From: an uncultured Porphyromonadaceae bacterium
GTDB taxonomy: Bacteria > Bacteroidota > Bacteroidia > Bacteroidales > Muribaculaceae
Length of the DNA stretch: 52,162 bases
Reading direction: 5' to 3'
Assembly: GCA_947177685.1 (NCBI GenBank)
Contig: CAMWVE010000019.1
Coordinates: forward strand, 1-52,162
The position numbers were made by a program, and so were the translations under genes. Below the pieces are notes generated by a model. It worked only from the letters and a program-made list of their open reading frames with translations, did no database searches and was not told the origin of the DNA. Position 1 is the stretch's first letter. Every line of letters begins with the position of its first letter. Positions 18,366 to 27,840 of this stretch are shown here, in pieces.

Positions 18366-19564
18366 CGGTCACACAGAACGGACTTCGCGTTCTCGCCATT
18401 GAGGTTCCATCGGCACCGGTGGAATATTGCGGCGTGATTATCAACACCGGAAGCCGCGATGAACTGCCGGGTGAAGAGGGTCTGTCGCACTTCATAGAAC
18501 ATACCATTTTCAAAGGCACAGGCTCGCACAAGGCATCATACATAGCCGCAAGAATGGAGGAAGTAGGTGGAGAACTCAATGCCTACACCACCAAGGAAGA
18601 GACCGTGGTCTATTCCATCCTTCCGCACGGCTATCTTTCCCGCGCCATAAACCTGATTGCCGAGATAGTCATAGACTCACAATTTCCTGAGAATGAAATT
18701 GACAAGGAGCGTGAGGTTATCCGCGAGGAAATACTGTCGTATCGCGATTCCCCGTCGGAAGCCATCTATGACGACTTCGACGAGCTGATTTTCCGTCACT
18801 CTCCATTAGCACACAACATTTTGGGAACGGAGGAGAGTATCAACCGCTTCACTTCAACCATCTGCCGCGACCATCTGACACGGTTCTACACCGCGCCAAA
18901 CATGCTGTTCTTCTATATGGGAGCAACACCGTGCGAAAAGCTGTTGCGCTATGTCGACACTGCTTTTGCCTCACTTCCCCGCAACGAAGCGCCTCTCAGG
19001 CGCATCAAACCTGAACCGGTGCAGCCTCGGAAAAAAGAGATTGCCACCGACACCCATCAGGAACACACGATTATTGGCTCACCGGTTCCCGGAATGTTCT
19101 CCCCCACCCGTCACATCTACGCTCTGCTGAACAACATTCTGGGTGGACCGGGAATGAACTCGATGCTCAACGTGGCGCTACGCGAAAAGCGCGGTCTTGT
19201 TTATTCGGTGGAGTCCTCCACGGCGCTATACACTGACTGCGGATTGCTGACGGTTTACTACGGATGTGACCCCGAAGATAATCGCAAATGCCTGCGACTC
19301 GTAGAGAATGTCCTGCATCGCTTAGCTGAAAAACCATTGTCGCAAAATGCACTGCTCAAAGCGCAACGGCAATACTTGGGGCAACTTGTGGTGGCACGGG
19401 ATAACCGTGAGCAGGTGATTCTAGGAGCAGCCCGCTCTGCCATCTATTATGGCTCAGTACTGACTCCTCAAGAGGTAACGAAGCGAATTGAATCAGTCAC
19501 CTCGGAAGACTTGCGTAAGGCAGCGGAATCATTGCTCGGCTTCTCTGTTCTGACAATACGTTGA
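18347..19564 (+). CDS. M16 family zinc peptidase (insulinase-like)
   Basis: This 405-residue protein matches single-unit M16B peptidases, which degrade peptides in a clam-shaped dimer. The inverted zinc motif HxxEH is present as H48-F-I-E51-H52 in LSHFIEHTIFKGT. The usual third ligand region EREVIREEILSYRDSP follows about 75 residues later. The RGLVYSVES segment in the second half is also family-typical. There is no signal peptide, so it is probably cytosolic. The ATG at 18347 lies inside the end of ispG (19-base overlap), indicating coupled expression. It converges with the DUF4886 gene at a five-base gap with no terminator visible. Confidence 0.92.
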   Translation: MDGPLLTVTQNGLRVLAIEVPSAPVEYCGVIINTGSRDELPGEEGLSHFIEHTIFKGTGSHKASYIAARMEEVGGELNAYTTKEETVVYSILPHGYLSRAINLIAEIVIDSQFPENEIDKEREVIREEILSYRDSPSEAIYDDFDELIFRHSPLAHNILGTEESINRFTSTICRDHLTRFYTAPNMLFFYMGATPCEKLLRYVDTAFASLPRNEAPLRRIKPEPVQPRKKEIATDTHQEHTIIGSPVPGMFSPTRHIYALLNNILGGPGMNSMLNVALREKRGLVYSVESSTALYTDCGLLTVYYGCDPEDNRKCLRLVENVLHRLAEKPLSQNALLKAQRQYLGQLVVARDNREQVILGAARSAIYYGSVLTPQEVTKRIESVTSEDLRKAAESLLGFSVLTIR

Positions 19565-19569
19565 TGCCG

Positions 19570-20577
19570 TTATTCAATTGAAGCCAATGTTACGGAATAA
19601 GGTTCAGCAACCGCCGCCAGTGCTGCCTCATAGGCTTTTCGGCAATTCTTGTCACTTATTCCAGTCAGACCGGAGCTATCAATATGCTGATCCGGAACAC
19701 TCATGAAATCAAGCAGTTCCTTGTCAATATTGAATTGCCACAACTCACGCTCCGGAGTCATTTTAAGCTCATTAAACAGTACAAGCGCATTTGCATAAGC
19801 CGACACCAGACAGCCTAACCCTTCCTGCAGATGACCATTATCAAAAGTCCATCCCGGACCTGCTGACTCATTCAGAATTTCACGGTTATCCCTGAGATTC
19901 TGAACCGCCGTGCCGTACGGAAAAAGCAGGTCAAACCCGGCATCCTCCATCACACGACGCGAATTCAGCATGCCATTATACCAGCTCATCCTCAACCCGT
20001 CATCACTATTGTAATATGCCCCATGAATAAGCACCCATCCCAATTTCGGATCACCCTTGGTTTTGGACCTTACGAATTGTTTGATTTCAACGAGATATGG
20101 AGCAAAATAAGTATCATAATCTCTGCCGGAGGTGCCTCCATTCTGCTGAAAAGTAATTATGTCCCATTGCTCATCGGACAGGATTTTATCAATGCTGACG
20201 TTTTTGCAACTATGCCATTGTGCTGTAACTGATTCTGCTTTGTAATATGTATAAGTCTTGGGGCTGATGGTAGTCCCGTCAAGCGTAGTGCTTTTCCCTG
20301 TCAGATTAGCCCAATGCTGTACAAGTGGAGAACCGCCGATATAGGCTATTCCAATGGTCAGCTTGACATCAGGTGCTGCCATGAAGAATAATGCCGGAAC
20401 GTATGAGAAAGCATCCTCTGTGAATGAATTGCCTATGCATAACACTTTCAGCTCCCGCTCATAAGGGCGTGTCGCATCTACCATGACCTTATCTTCAAGA
20501 ATCTCATCAGAACATGACGAAGTCAGCACGACAAAGATGGTCACCAGAATGTAACCTATCTTCTCCATCAGTCTCAT
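19570..20577 (-). CDS. Lipoprotein with DUF4886 / SGNH-hydrolase-like domain
   Basis: The protein begins with a lipoprotein signal (GYILVTIFVVLTSSC), so it is probably anchored in the envelope. The mature part starts with LKVLCIGNSFTEDAFSYVP, where G-N-S-F resembles the first block of SGNH hydrolases and of DUF4886, a family common in Bacteroidetes. Further on, DIITFQQNGG and FDNGHLQEGLG fit the later blocks (a late Asp/His). It may be an esterase acting on carbohydrate esters, but that is an inference. I start at ATG 20577 because AGGAGG lies six bases upstream; starts at 20592 and 20568 are possible. An earlier start at 20631 would overlap the previous gene. Confidence 0.7.
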   Translation of the reverse strand: MRLMEKIGYILVTIFVVLTSSCSDEILEDKVMVDATRPYERELKVLCIGNSFTEDAFSYVPALFFMAAPDVKLTIGIAYIGGSPLVQHWANLTGKSTTLDGTTISPKTYTYYKAESVTAQWHSCKNVSIDKILSDEQWDIITFQQNGGTSGRDYDTYFAPYLVEIKQFVRSKTKGDPKLGWVLIHGAYYNSDDGLRMSWYNGMLNSRRVMEDAGFDLLFPYGTAVQNLRDNREILNESAGPGWTFDNGHLQEGLGCLVSAYANALVLFNELKMTPERELWQFNIDKELLDFMSVPDQHIDSSGLTGISDKNCRKAYEAALAAVAEPYSVTLASIE

Positions 20578-20605
20578 ACAGGTCCTCCTCATATTGATTA
20601 ATCGG

Positions 20606-21691
20606 CTACATCTGTGCAGGAACAGTTTCAACTATTGCTCCGGTGGCGCTGTCAAACTTAACTCCCACAGGCGATTTCTTGTTTGTAAACGATGAAGGAT
20701 CCATGCCGTAGTCTACTCCGAACTGGGCGAAGGGCATGCGTCGGCTGAAATAATCCTTTCCGTCATAACTTATTGTTATATCAGCCTTTCCGGGTATGCA
20801 ATAAGCCACTCCGGTTTTCGGAAACGGGATGGATTCACCTTTTTCATTTTGTGGCATTTCGCCACGCTCGGTCACTTCCACGCTTATGGTCACCGGAGCG
20901 CCTGAAAGGTCATCTGCATCGACAATGCCATCGGTTGCCGATATGCGGGCAAGCACTTCGCCGGTAACATCATCTTCGGGTGTGAATGTGATGGTCTTGA
21001 CATTGGTCCATGTGCGTGTGGTGCCTATGAACATTGCCATCAGCGCTGCCTCCTGCGCCTCAATGTTATCCATTACAATCTGCAGGGCTTTACCATCAGG
21101 GGGCATATTGTCGCTCTGTCCGGTTATGAGGTCGGTGCGCGATTGACGAAGTGCATAAATCTGAGCGGCTGCAAGTTCGGCGCGTTTTGCCACCGAACGG
21201 CTTCGCAGCATCTCCTCCGAAATCACCTGACGTGCCGCCTCAGTCTGAAGCGGTGTCAGTTCGGAGTTTTTGGGCAGAGGGAGTTCCGGTTCTTCCCGGT
21301 TTAAAACATCCTGAGTGTTTATGCTCAACGGCACATTCTCCTCATTGACAATGATATAGGGCGAGAATCCACCTTTCAGCTGCATGTTATAGCGGCGTTG
21401 GTCATCGGAAACGCCACGCTCGGTAACTGTCACGGATTTCAACTTGGTGGTGTATGACGGTGCAGCAATCGGGTCGCTGACATTCAAATACTTCTTTGCA
21501 TACTTATAGAACTCACCCGGCTGTTTCTCAGTAGTTTCAGTTTCTATGGTGATGTCGAGAACCGTGGTGGGAAGGGTGTAAACCACTCCATATTCATTTG
21601 CTTTTGTGGCAGAAAGCTGACGTGTGGACTGAGCTTGGAGCAAACCAGTAACCATCAGCATTGCAGAGGCTATGATAATATTCTTCTTCAT
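20606..21691 (-). CDS. DUF4831 family exported protein
   Basis: This 361-residue protein begins at ATG 21691 with a signal peptide (MKKNIIIASAMLMVTGLLQAQ). The in-frame ATG at 21733 lies inside the upstream gene. It resembles DUF4831, a Bacteroidetes-specific family of unknown function. Features are GVVYTLPTTVLDITIE early, a long helical stretch in the middle (LRSRSVAKRAELAAAQIYALR), and GVDYGMDP near the C-terminus. It is seven bases downstream of the NAD(P)HX repair gene, so the two probably share a transcript. No catalytic motif is visible. Confidence 0.75.
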   Translation of the reverse strand: MKKNIIIASAMLMVTGLLQAQSTRQLSATKANEYGVVYTLPTTVLDITIETETTEKQPGEFYKYAKKYLNVSDPIAAPSYTTKLKSVTVTERGVSDDQRRYNMQLKGGFSPYIIVNEENVPLSINTQDVLNREEPELPLPKNSELTPLQTEAARQVISEEMLRSRSVAKRAELAAAQIYALRQSRTDLITGQSDNMPPDGKALQIVMDNIEAQEAALMAMFIGTTRTWTNVKTITFTPEDDVTGEVLARISATDGIVDADDLSGAPVTISVEVTERGEMPQNEKGESIPFPKTGVAYCIPGKADITISYDGKDYFSRRMPFAQFGVDYGMDPSSFTNKKSPVGVKFDSATGAIVETVPAQM

Positions 21692-21698
21692 ATCTGAG

Positions 21699-23222
21699 TT
21701 ATCTGTCGTTATCGATAATATGTTGTATGGCAAGCCCCACGTTGCGTGCTATGTCGCCCGCTGTGGTTCCGTAGAGTCCGCACTGTTTTTCGGCAATCTC
21801 TCCTGCCAGACCGTGGATATATACACCCATAACAGAGGCGAACTGCGGTGGATAGCCCTGACCTAAAAGTCCGGCTATGACACCGGTGAGCACGTCGCCC
21901 GACCCGGCGGTTGCCATGGCTGGAGTTCCCGATGAGTTGATAAACACCTTTCTGTCAGGACGGACAATGGCGGTGTAGCGTCCCTTAAGAATAATGAAAA
22001 TCTGGTAGCTCGCTGCCATTTCGCGCGCCTTGGCTATACGCGCCTCATGCGATTTCTGAGTACCGAAAAGGCGGTCAAACTCCCCTTCGTGAGGAGTGAG
22101 GATAGAGAGAACCGGCAGATTGTAGAGCATGGACGGACGCTGTGCGATGCAGTTGAGCGCATCGGCATCAACCACTATTGGGCGCTTGGCTGCTGCGATA
22201 AACCGCTCTACGGCATCCACCGTCATGTCGTGTGTGCCTAATCCCGGACCTATAGCCACCGCATCGTAGTTGTTTCTCAGCACCACATTGGTTATGATGA
22301 TGTCGTGATGGTCAGCCTGAAACATCGCTTCCGGCGCACCCTGCTGAATGATGCCGTAACCGCATCGGGGCGAGATGGTCGTGACCTTACCCACTCCGGA
22401 GCGTAATGCACCGCGAGTGGCAAGCAAAGCTGCACCCATCATGCCGTAACTGCCTGCCACAATGGCTATGCTGCCTAAATCAGCCTTGGAGCAGAACGGA
22501 CTGCGTTTGCGCAGGTGACGACGGGCATCTTTCTCCTCAACAAGATAAAATTCCAGATCCACGCTGCTCATTGCCTTCTTGCTCAGCCCTATGTTGATGG
22601 TTTTCCATTCACCAACCAGCTCTGCCGTGTAGGGATTGAAAAAACAACGGTGAGGCGACTGGATTGCAAGGGTGAGATCAGCATGTATTATGTCACGGAA
22701 AATCTGTCCCTCATTATTGTCGGTAAACAGTCCGGAGGGTATGTCGATGCTCACCACCGAGGCGCCGGAGTCATTGATGCGCTGCACCAGCATGCGGAAT
22801 CCACCCTCAAGCGGCGCATTCAGTCCGGTACCGAACAATCCGTCTATAACCAGATGGTTTTCACCAATTTGCGGCATGCTGAACGTCTGCACTATTTCGG
22901 TGAAATTTATTTCCGGCACCTCAGTCATGCGGTCGCGTATCCGCTTGCAGTCGTCACTCAGGCAATTTCCACCGATATTAAAAAGGTAGATTTCCGGATT
23001 AAAACCGTTCTCGATCAACTTGACCGCGACAGCCAGAGCGTCGGCGCCGTTGTTACCCGGTCCGGCGAAAACCACAGTGGGGGTGTCAGGATTCCATCGG
23101 TTGATGATCTCCGATGACACCCCGCGCGCCACACGGTTGATTAATTCCATGGTGCTCACATGTTCATCGTTGATGGTGTGAGCATATATATTCTTTAGAT
23201 CTTCGTTGCTGAATATGTTCAT
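21699..23222 (-). CDS. Bifunctional NAD(P)H-hydrate epimerase / ADP-dependent NAD(P)H-hydrate dehydratase
   Basis: This is a fused NnrE-NnrD (YjeF) enzyme that repairs damaged, hydrated NAD(P)H in the cytosol. I start at ATG 23222 (MNIFSNEDLKNIYAHT), giving 507 residues, the normal fused length; the upstream extension to 23345 is Lys-rich and unlike the family. The epimerase half has GPGNNGADALAVA and VIDGLFGTGL. The dehydratase half has VAGSYGMMGAALL, ILTPHEGEFDRL and the catalytic AGSGDVLTG near the C-terminus. It is followed by the DUF4831 gene. Confidence 0.93.
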   Translation of the reverse strand: MNIFSNEDLKNIYAHTINDEHVSTMELINRVARGVSSEIINRWNPDTPTVVFAGPGNNGADALAVAVKLIENGFNPEIYLFNIGGNCLSDDCKRIRDRMTEVPEINFTEIVQTFSMPQIGENHLVIDGLFGTGLNAPLEGGFRMLVQRINDSGASVVSIDIPSGLFTDNNEGQIFRDIIHADLTLAIQSPHRCFFNPYTAELVGEWKTINIGLSKKAMSSVDLEFYLVEEKDARRHLRKRSPFCSKADLGSIAIVAGSYGMMGAALLATRGALRSGVGKVTTISPRCGYGIIQQGAPEAMFQADHHDIIITNVVLRNNYDAVAIGPGLGTHDMTVDAVERFIAAAKRPIVVDADALNCIAQRPSMLYNLPVLSILTPHEGEFDRLFGTQKSHEARIAKAREMAASYQIFIILKGRYTAIVRPDRKVFINSSGTPAMATAGSGDVLTGVIAGLLGQGYPPQFASVMGVYIHGLAGEIAEKQCGLYGTTAGDIARNVGLAIQHIIDNDR

Positions 23223-23395
23223 TTTGACCCGTTGCTGAAGCTCTCCCTCGAGGAGGAGCCTACATGGTTTGAAATAACTTACAAAGTAAGCGAGTTTTTT
23301 TGAATTTTTGCCCATCCGGACCTTAATTTTTTTTGCGGCAGCCAAAATTTTCTTATTTACATTAATCGGCTCTTAAGTTTCTCACATTTTTTTGC

Positions 23396-23403
23396 TAAAT
23401 TTG
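23396..23403 (+). promoter_or_regulatory. Probable promoter of the DUF1599 gene (-7 box)
   Basis: TAAATTTG matches the TAnnTTTG -7 consensus and lies 19 bases before the ATG at 23423. No clear TTTG is seen at the -33 position. The intergenic stretch 23223-23395 separates divergent genes and is AT-rich. Confidence 0.55.
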
Positions 23404-23422
23404 CACACAAAACAACTCTGTC

Positions 23423-23977
23423 ATGACTGAAGCCGAAGAAAAAACAATACGAGAGTTTGACCGTGCCATAGCACGTTGCCGCGAGGTGTTCACCGCCAAG
23501 ATGCACGACTATGGTCCTTCATGGCGCATAATGCGTCCGAGTTCAATCACCGATCAGATTTTCATCAAAGCCAAGCGGATTCGCTCGCTCGAAACTAAAA
23601 AGACGGCAATGGTCAATGAGGGTATCCTGCCGGAATTCATCGCCATTGTCAACTACGGCATCATGGGGCAGATTCAGCTTGCCTCCGGATATGCCGACCT
23701 TAAGGATATCTCGCCCGACGAAGCTCTGACCCTCTACGACCGCTATATGGCTGATACACGCGCCCTTATGATTAAGAAAAACCATGACTATGACGAGGCA
23801 TGGCGCTTGATGCGTGTTTCATCGTACACTGACCTGATTCTGATGAAAATTGAACGCACCAAGGAGATTGAGGACAACAACGGCATGACCGAAGTGTCGG
23901 AGGGCATCGATGCCAACTACATGGACATGGTAAACTACTCAATTTTCGCCATTATAAAACTAACTGAAACAGATTGA
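23423..23977 (+). CDS. DUF1599 protein with two tandem copies of the domain
   Basis: This 184-residue cytosolic protein consists of two similar halves. The first contains KMHDYGPSWRIMRPSSITDQIFIKAKRI and, near its end, IAIVNYGIMGQIQL. The second contains KNHDYDEAWRLMRVSSYTDLILMKIERT (quoted in part) and MDMVNYSIFAIIKL. The HDY-x3-WR block and acidic surroundings recall all-alpha NTP pyrophosphohydrolases of the MazG type, so a nucleotide-sanitising role is possible but unproven. Its stop overlaps the next gene's ATG by four bases (ATGA). Confidence 0.75.
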   Translation: MTEAEEKTIREFDRAIARCREVFTAKMHDYGPSWRIMRPSSITDQIFIKAKRIRSLETKKTAMVNEGILPEFIAIVNYGIMGQIQLASGYADLKDISPDEALTLYDRYMADTRALMIKKNHDYDEAWRLMRVSSYTDLILMKIERTKEIEDNNGMTEVSEGIDANYMDMVNYSIFAIIKLTETD

Positions 23978-25239
23978 CAATGACACAGACAGCCTCGGAG
24001 CCGCTGAAAAAGTGGAAAGTGTGGATGGTGTGGACGCTACGCATAGTGGTGGGTGCCCTGTTCATTTACTCAGGCTTTGTCAAATTGATTGATCTGTGGG
24101 GTTTCATTTATAAAATCGAAGAATATCTGGGTGTATGGGGATTTACAATGCCCCGCTCGGTCAATCTGGTGGGTGCGATTCTACTCTCCACAGCCGAATT
24201 TGTTTCAGGCGTCATGCTCCTGACCGGATGCTACAAACGCAGCGTGGTCTGGTTCCTGACTGCCATGATGGCGTTCTTGCTACCGCTGACAGCATACATC
24301 TATTTTGCCGACCCGGTCAGCGACTGCGGATGCTTCGGCGATGCATTTATCATCAGCAACGGTGCCACATTCTTGAAAAACATAGTGCTGACTGCCATGC
24401 TGGTGTTCCTGTGCATATACAATAACAAAGTAAAACAGCAGTTGTTTCTACCTGAGGTTCAATGGATTCCATTGGTAGCATCGTGCTGGTTTGCCATAGA
24501 GTTAGGGCTTATATGCTACAATGTTCAGCCGCTGATTGACTTCAGGCAATATCCTGAGGGTTCACCGATTCTCCGGCAGACCGACATGCCTGACATCCGG
24601 TTTATCTATACCCGTGGTGATGAGACGCAGTCATTTTCAGCCGATAATCTCCCCACTGACACCGCATGGCATTTCGTGGAGCGGGTAGAACCGGCACAAC
24701 CTGACCTTACCGGGCAGTTTACCGTGTTTGACGGCGATGAAGATGTAACGGAAGATGTTATTTCTGACAGCGGTCAGCAAATCATACTTGTTATTCCGGA
24801 ACTGGTCCGCGCCGATGTGTCATACACCTATTTCATAAATGACTTGGTGCGACTCTGCAAGAAGCATGATATTGATTTCATAGCCCTGATAGCCACCGAT
24901 CCGGAAGGCATCAGTCTGTGGGTAGACTTCTCGTTGGCTGACTACAACTGCTATTCCGTTGATGACACCCAGCTGAAAGAACTTGTGCGCGGCAACATGG
25001 CACTGGTTTATATCGACGACGGTATCATCAAGTGGAAACGCACCGTGTCGTCATTCGCCATCAATGACCTCGACAAGGCAGAACAAGAATATGGAGCAGA
25101 GTTCCCTGACCATCTGATTAAGGACAATGGCAACCGACTGATGGAAATGGTGCGCAACTACCTGATTTTCCTCGCCGCTTTCGCCGCTCTTCAGTGGCTC
25201 ACAGTCCTCATTCTGAGGCGCAAACGCCGCCGCTCCTGA
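23974..25239 (+). CDS. DoxX/MauE-like membrane protein (BT_3928-like family)
   Basis: This 421-residue protein has an N-terminal membrane part of four or five helices resembling DoxX/MauE (WTLRIVVGALFIYSGFVKLID is the first). The motif SDCGCFGDAF between helices is typical of the MauE-like group and suggests redox-linked chemistry. A further helix near residue 160 leads to a soluble middle domain with a thioredoxin-like pattern but no CxxC. A last hydrophobic helix (YLIFLAAFAALQWLTVLIL) ends with a basic tail. The family is widespread in Bacteroidetes with unknown function. It is translationally coupled to the DUF1599 gene. Confidence 0.75.
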   Translation: MTMTQTASEPLKKWKVWMVWTLRIVVGALFIYSGFVKLIDLWGFIYKIEEYLGVWGFTMPRSVNLVGAILLSTAEFVSGVMLLTGCYKRSVVWFLTAMMAFLLPLTAYIYFADPVSDCGCFGDAFIISNGATFLKNIVLTAMLVFLCIYNNKVKQQLFLPEVQWIPLVASCWFAIELGLICYNVQPLIDFRQYPEGSPILRQTDMPDIRFIYTRGDETQSFSADNLPTDTAWHFVERVEPAQPDLTGQFTVFDGDEDVTEDVISDSGQQIILVIPELVRADVSYTYFINDLVRLCKKHDIDFIALIATDPEGISLWVDFSLADYNCYSVDDTQLKELVRGNMALVYIDDGIIKWKRTVSSFAINDLDKAEQEYGAEFPDHLIKDNGNRLMEMVRNYLIFLAAFAALQWLTVLILRRKRRRS

Positions 25240-25312
25240 TGACTCAGGTCATATCTGCAATTTCGCCACGATATTTAGTAACATACATCAAAAATTTGTA
25301 AACCGATTTCGT

Positions 25313-26269
25313 ATGAGCAGTAAGAGTAACGACCAAGGACGTGCGTATGAATATGCTTGCTTAAAGAATCTTGAAACTCAAATTTCAAAAATCCGACCCT
25401 GTGTCCTTGTTGAAAATTCGAGTTTCAATGCTGCTCAAAGAGCGTGGATCACCTTATCTGCAGAAAACAAGTTGACTTATGTGATAAGCTCACTGGCAGC
25501 TGTGGAACAAATTTTTGCTATGGAGCCAAGAATAACCGAGCATTCCGATGATCCGGTTGAACTGCTTCTGCAAGCCGATCAAAACGGAGAGGCCGGTGAT
25601 GTCAGGGATATTCTGATAATTCGACAGGAAATCAATTGGGAAATAGGTCTTAGTCTGAAACATAATCATTTTGCTGTCAAGCATAGTCGCTTGAGTTCCC
25701 GACTGGATTTTGGCAAGTCATGGTATTCAATACCCTGTTCAGAAACCTACTGGAATGCCGTTAATCCGGTTTTCAAATATTTGTCAGAAGAAAAATTGTC
25801 AGGTAGGAAATTTGCCGATCTGCCCGATAAAGAATCTGATGTTTACATTCCAATTTTAAAAGCCTTTATTGATGAAATTTCTTTACAAAGCAAATTACAT
25901 CATGAAGTACCTTCAAGAATGGTGGAATATCTTCTTGGCAAATTTGACTTCTACAAAATCATAAGCATTGACAAAGAAGAGCTGACACGGGTTCAAGGAT
26001 ATAACATGCATGGCACGCTTAATCAGCCTTCAAACAGCAGGCAAGCTGAAATAGAGGTTCCCATAGTTTCCCTACCTACCCGGATTGTGCATATCGGCTT
26101 CGTACCGGACAAAAACAATACGGTTGAAATATACATGGATGGAGGCTGGCAATTCTCATTCCGCATCCACAATGCGGCAACTTATGTAGAACCCTCGTTA
26201 AAATTTGACATCCAGATAGTTGGTATGCCTGCTGCCATCCTGACGATTAACTGTATTTGGAAATACTGA
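25313..26269 (+). CDS. HaeIII-like type II restriction endonuclease (predicted GGCC)
   Basis: This 318-residue protein strongly resembles the HaeIII/NgoPII family of restriction enzymes as I remember it, starting with [16 protein letters not shown]. The core block [21 protein letters not shown] holds E110, S114 and K116, preceded by D96 and D99 (GDVRDILI). This fits a PD-(D/E)XK-type active site cutting double-stranded DNA. The partner methyltransferase starts two bases after its stop. The gene is more AT-rich than its neighbours, suggesting acquisition. One of the very few GGCC sites in the window (25591-25594) is inside this gene. Specificity is inferred from the methyltransferase and from site depletion, not shown. 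Confidence 0.88.
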   Translation: MSSKSNDQGRAYEYACLKNLETQISKIRPCVLVENSSFNAAQRAWITLSAENKLTYVISSLAAVEQIFAMEPRITEHSDDPVELLLQADQNGEAGDVRDILIIRQEINWEIGLSLKHNHFAVKHSRLSSRLDFGKSWYSIPCSETYWNAVNPVFKYLSEEKLSGRKFADLPDKESDVYIPILKAFIDEISLQSKLHHEVPSRMVEYLLGKFDFYKIISIDKEELTRVQGYNMHGTLNQPSNSRQAEIEVPIVSLPTRIVHIGFVPDKNNTVEIYMDGGWQFSFRIHNAATYVEPSLKFDIQIVGMPAAILTINCIWKY

Positions 26270-26270
26270 T

Positions 26271-27275
26271 ATGTTAACTCTGATAAGTTTATTTTCCGGT
26301 GCGGGAGGTTTGGACCGCGGTTTCCATGACGCAGGCTTCAAGACCCTTGTCGCTAACGAATTAGACCCGAAAATATGTCCTACCTTCAGAGCTAATTTTC
26401 CTGATGTAGACCTTATTGAAGGCGACATTAGAAAAATTCCATCCGAGCGATTCCCCAAGAACGTTACCGGCATCATTGGTGGACCGCCCTGCCAGTCGTG
26501 GAGTGAGGCAGGTTCTCTAAAAGGTATCGATGATGCACGAGGGCAACTTTTCTTTGATTACATAAGAATATTGCGAGATACCCAACCGCTTTTCTTTGTA
26601 GCGGAAAACGTATCGGGAATGATGGCGAAACGTCATTCCTGTGCGGTAGAAGGCTTTATGAAACTTTTTGACGATGCCGGTTACGACGTCAATCTTAAAA
26701 TGCTAAATGCCAACGACTTCGACGTACCGGAGGACCGTGACCGTGTTTTCTATATCGGTTTCCGCAAGGATTTGAACATACACGATTTCAGATACCCTGC
26801 GCCGGTTGACACAAGACCTACCCTCCGAAATGCAATATGGGATTTGAAAGACTCCGCTCTCCCTGCCAAGGAAAAGAACAAAACCAATGGCGATGATTGT
26901 CCGGTGCCGAATCATGAATATTTCGTTGGGTCATATTCTCCGATTTTCATGTCACGAAACCGTGTTCGCTCATGGGATGAGCCGGGATTTACCGTTCAGG
27001 CGAGCGGACGTCAATGCCAACTGCATCCGCAAGCCCCCAAAATGATCAAGGTCGCGCCCAATGTTCAGGTTTTCGCGAAAGGTTATGAGCATCTCTATCG
27101 TCGTATGACCGTGCGGGAAGTTGCTCGTGTCCAGAGTTTTCCCGATGACTACATCTTCATATATAATGATGTCAACTATGGTTATAAGATGATAGGAAAT
27201 GCTGTACCAGTAAAACTTGCTTATCATGTTGCCGATCAGATAAAAAAGACCTTGCTTGAACACGGTGTTATCTGA
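26271..27275 (+). CDS. DNA (cytosine-5-)-methyltransferase, M.HaeIII-like
   Basis: This 334-residue enzyme carries the C5-methyltransferase motifs in order: [25 protein letters not shown] with catalytic C74, VI FVAENV with E112, [35 protein letters not shown], and [12 protein letters not shown]. The target-recognition region between VIII and IX ([19 protein letters not shown] and the following [10 protein letters not shown]) matches M.HaeIII closely as I recall that sequence. It probably methylates GGCC, protecting host DNA from the adjacent endonuclease. The two genes form one unit, R then M, with no controller protein. No strong promoter of its own is visible. Confidence 0.95.
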   Translation: MLTLISLFSGAGGLDRGFHDAGFKTLVANELDPKICPTFRANFPDVDLIEGDIRKIPSERFPKNVTGIIGGPPCQSWSEAGSLKGIDDARGQLFFDYIRILRDTQPLFFVAENVSGMMAKRHSCAVEGFMKLFDDAGYDVNLKMLNANDFDVPEDRDRVFYIGFRKDLNIHDFRYPAPVDTRPTLRNAIWDLKDSALPAKEKNKTNGDDCPVPNHEYFVGSYSPIFMSRNRVRSWDEPGFTVQASGRQCQLHPQAPKMIKVAPNVQVFAKGYEHLYRRMTVREVARVQSFPDDYIFIYNDVNYGYKMIGNAVPVKLAYHVADQIKKTLLEHGVI

Positions 27276-27320
27276 TAGGCACTGACATCCGGATTCAGAT
27301 AAAATTTTTTGTCCTCCGGT

Positions 27321-27347
27321 GTTACGTTTTGAGGCTTTCTTCGTATC
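27321..27347 (+). promoter_or_regulatory. Possible ECF-type promoter of the sigma operon
   Basis: GTTACG (27321-27326) and CGTATC (27342-27347) are separated by 15 bases. They look like the -35/-10 pair of an ECF-sigma promoter, as expected for an autoregulated sigma gene whose ATG is 13 bases downstream. No TAnnTTTG box is seen in this gap. The assignment is tentative. Confidence 0.4.
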
Positions 27348-27360
27348 TATAGTGTAAGCA

Positions 27361-27840
27361 ATGAAAACAGATAATCTGACATCATCATTTCTCGCACTTC
27401 GTGACAAGCTGCACAGAAGCGCTTTAGGATTCCTCAAAAATGATGAGGACGCCAAAGATGCCATGCAGGATACGTTCCTGAACCTATGGAGAAATGGCGG
27501 TGCGGAATCAGAACCGGAGGCTCGTAACAAGCTGTTTGCCGTACTGAGAAATGTCTGCATTGACCGGCTGCGGAAACCCAAGACGCTTTCCTTGGATGAG
27601 TCCTATAATAAAATTTTGGAAGTCCGCCCGGATTCTTATGAGGATATGGAGATATTTGAATCATTGGTTACATCAGGACTAACTGACACTCAAAGACTTA
27701 TATATCACTATGCTGTAAATGACGGCATGGAATATGAAGAAATTGCCCAAACCCTCAACATGGGGGTAGAAGCCGTCAGAATGAACATGAGCAGGGCTCG
27801 GAAAAGAATGCGTGAAAATCTAAAACATCTCGACAAATGA
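27361..27840 (+). CDS. ECF-family RNA polymerase sigma-70 factor
   Basis: This 159-residue protein has the two-domain ECF layout. Region 2 runs over about residues 15-72 (DAMQDTFLNLWRNG, FAVLRNVCIDRLRK) and region 4 over about 105-155 (MEYEEIAQTLNMGVEAVRMNMSRARKRM), joined by a short linker. ECF factors respond to envelope or nutrient signals and are held by an anti-sigma. The next gene overlaps by four bases (ATGA) and encodes a single-pass membrane protein, the expected partner. Downstream genes for a small exported protein and an outer-membrane barrel are the likely regulon. Confidence 0.93.
   Translation: MKTDNLTSSFLALRDKLHRSALGFLKNDEDAKDAMQDTFLNLWRNGGAESEPEARNKLFAVLRNVCIDRLRKPKTLSLDESYNKILEVRPDSYEDMEIFESLVTSGLTDTQRLIYHYAVNDGMEYEEIAQTLNMGVEAVRMNMSRARKRMRENLKHLDK

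Noticed and set aside
25313-26269. First read as an orphan hypothetical protein, possibly a defence gene of a new type
   Set aside because: The block around [14 protein letters not shown] and the adjacent M.HaeIII-like methyltransferase identify it as a known restriction-enzyme family.
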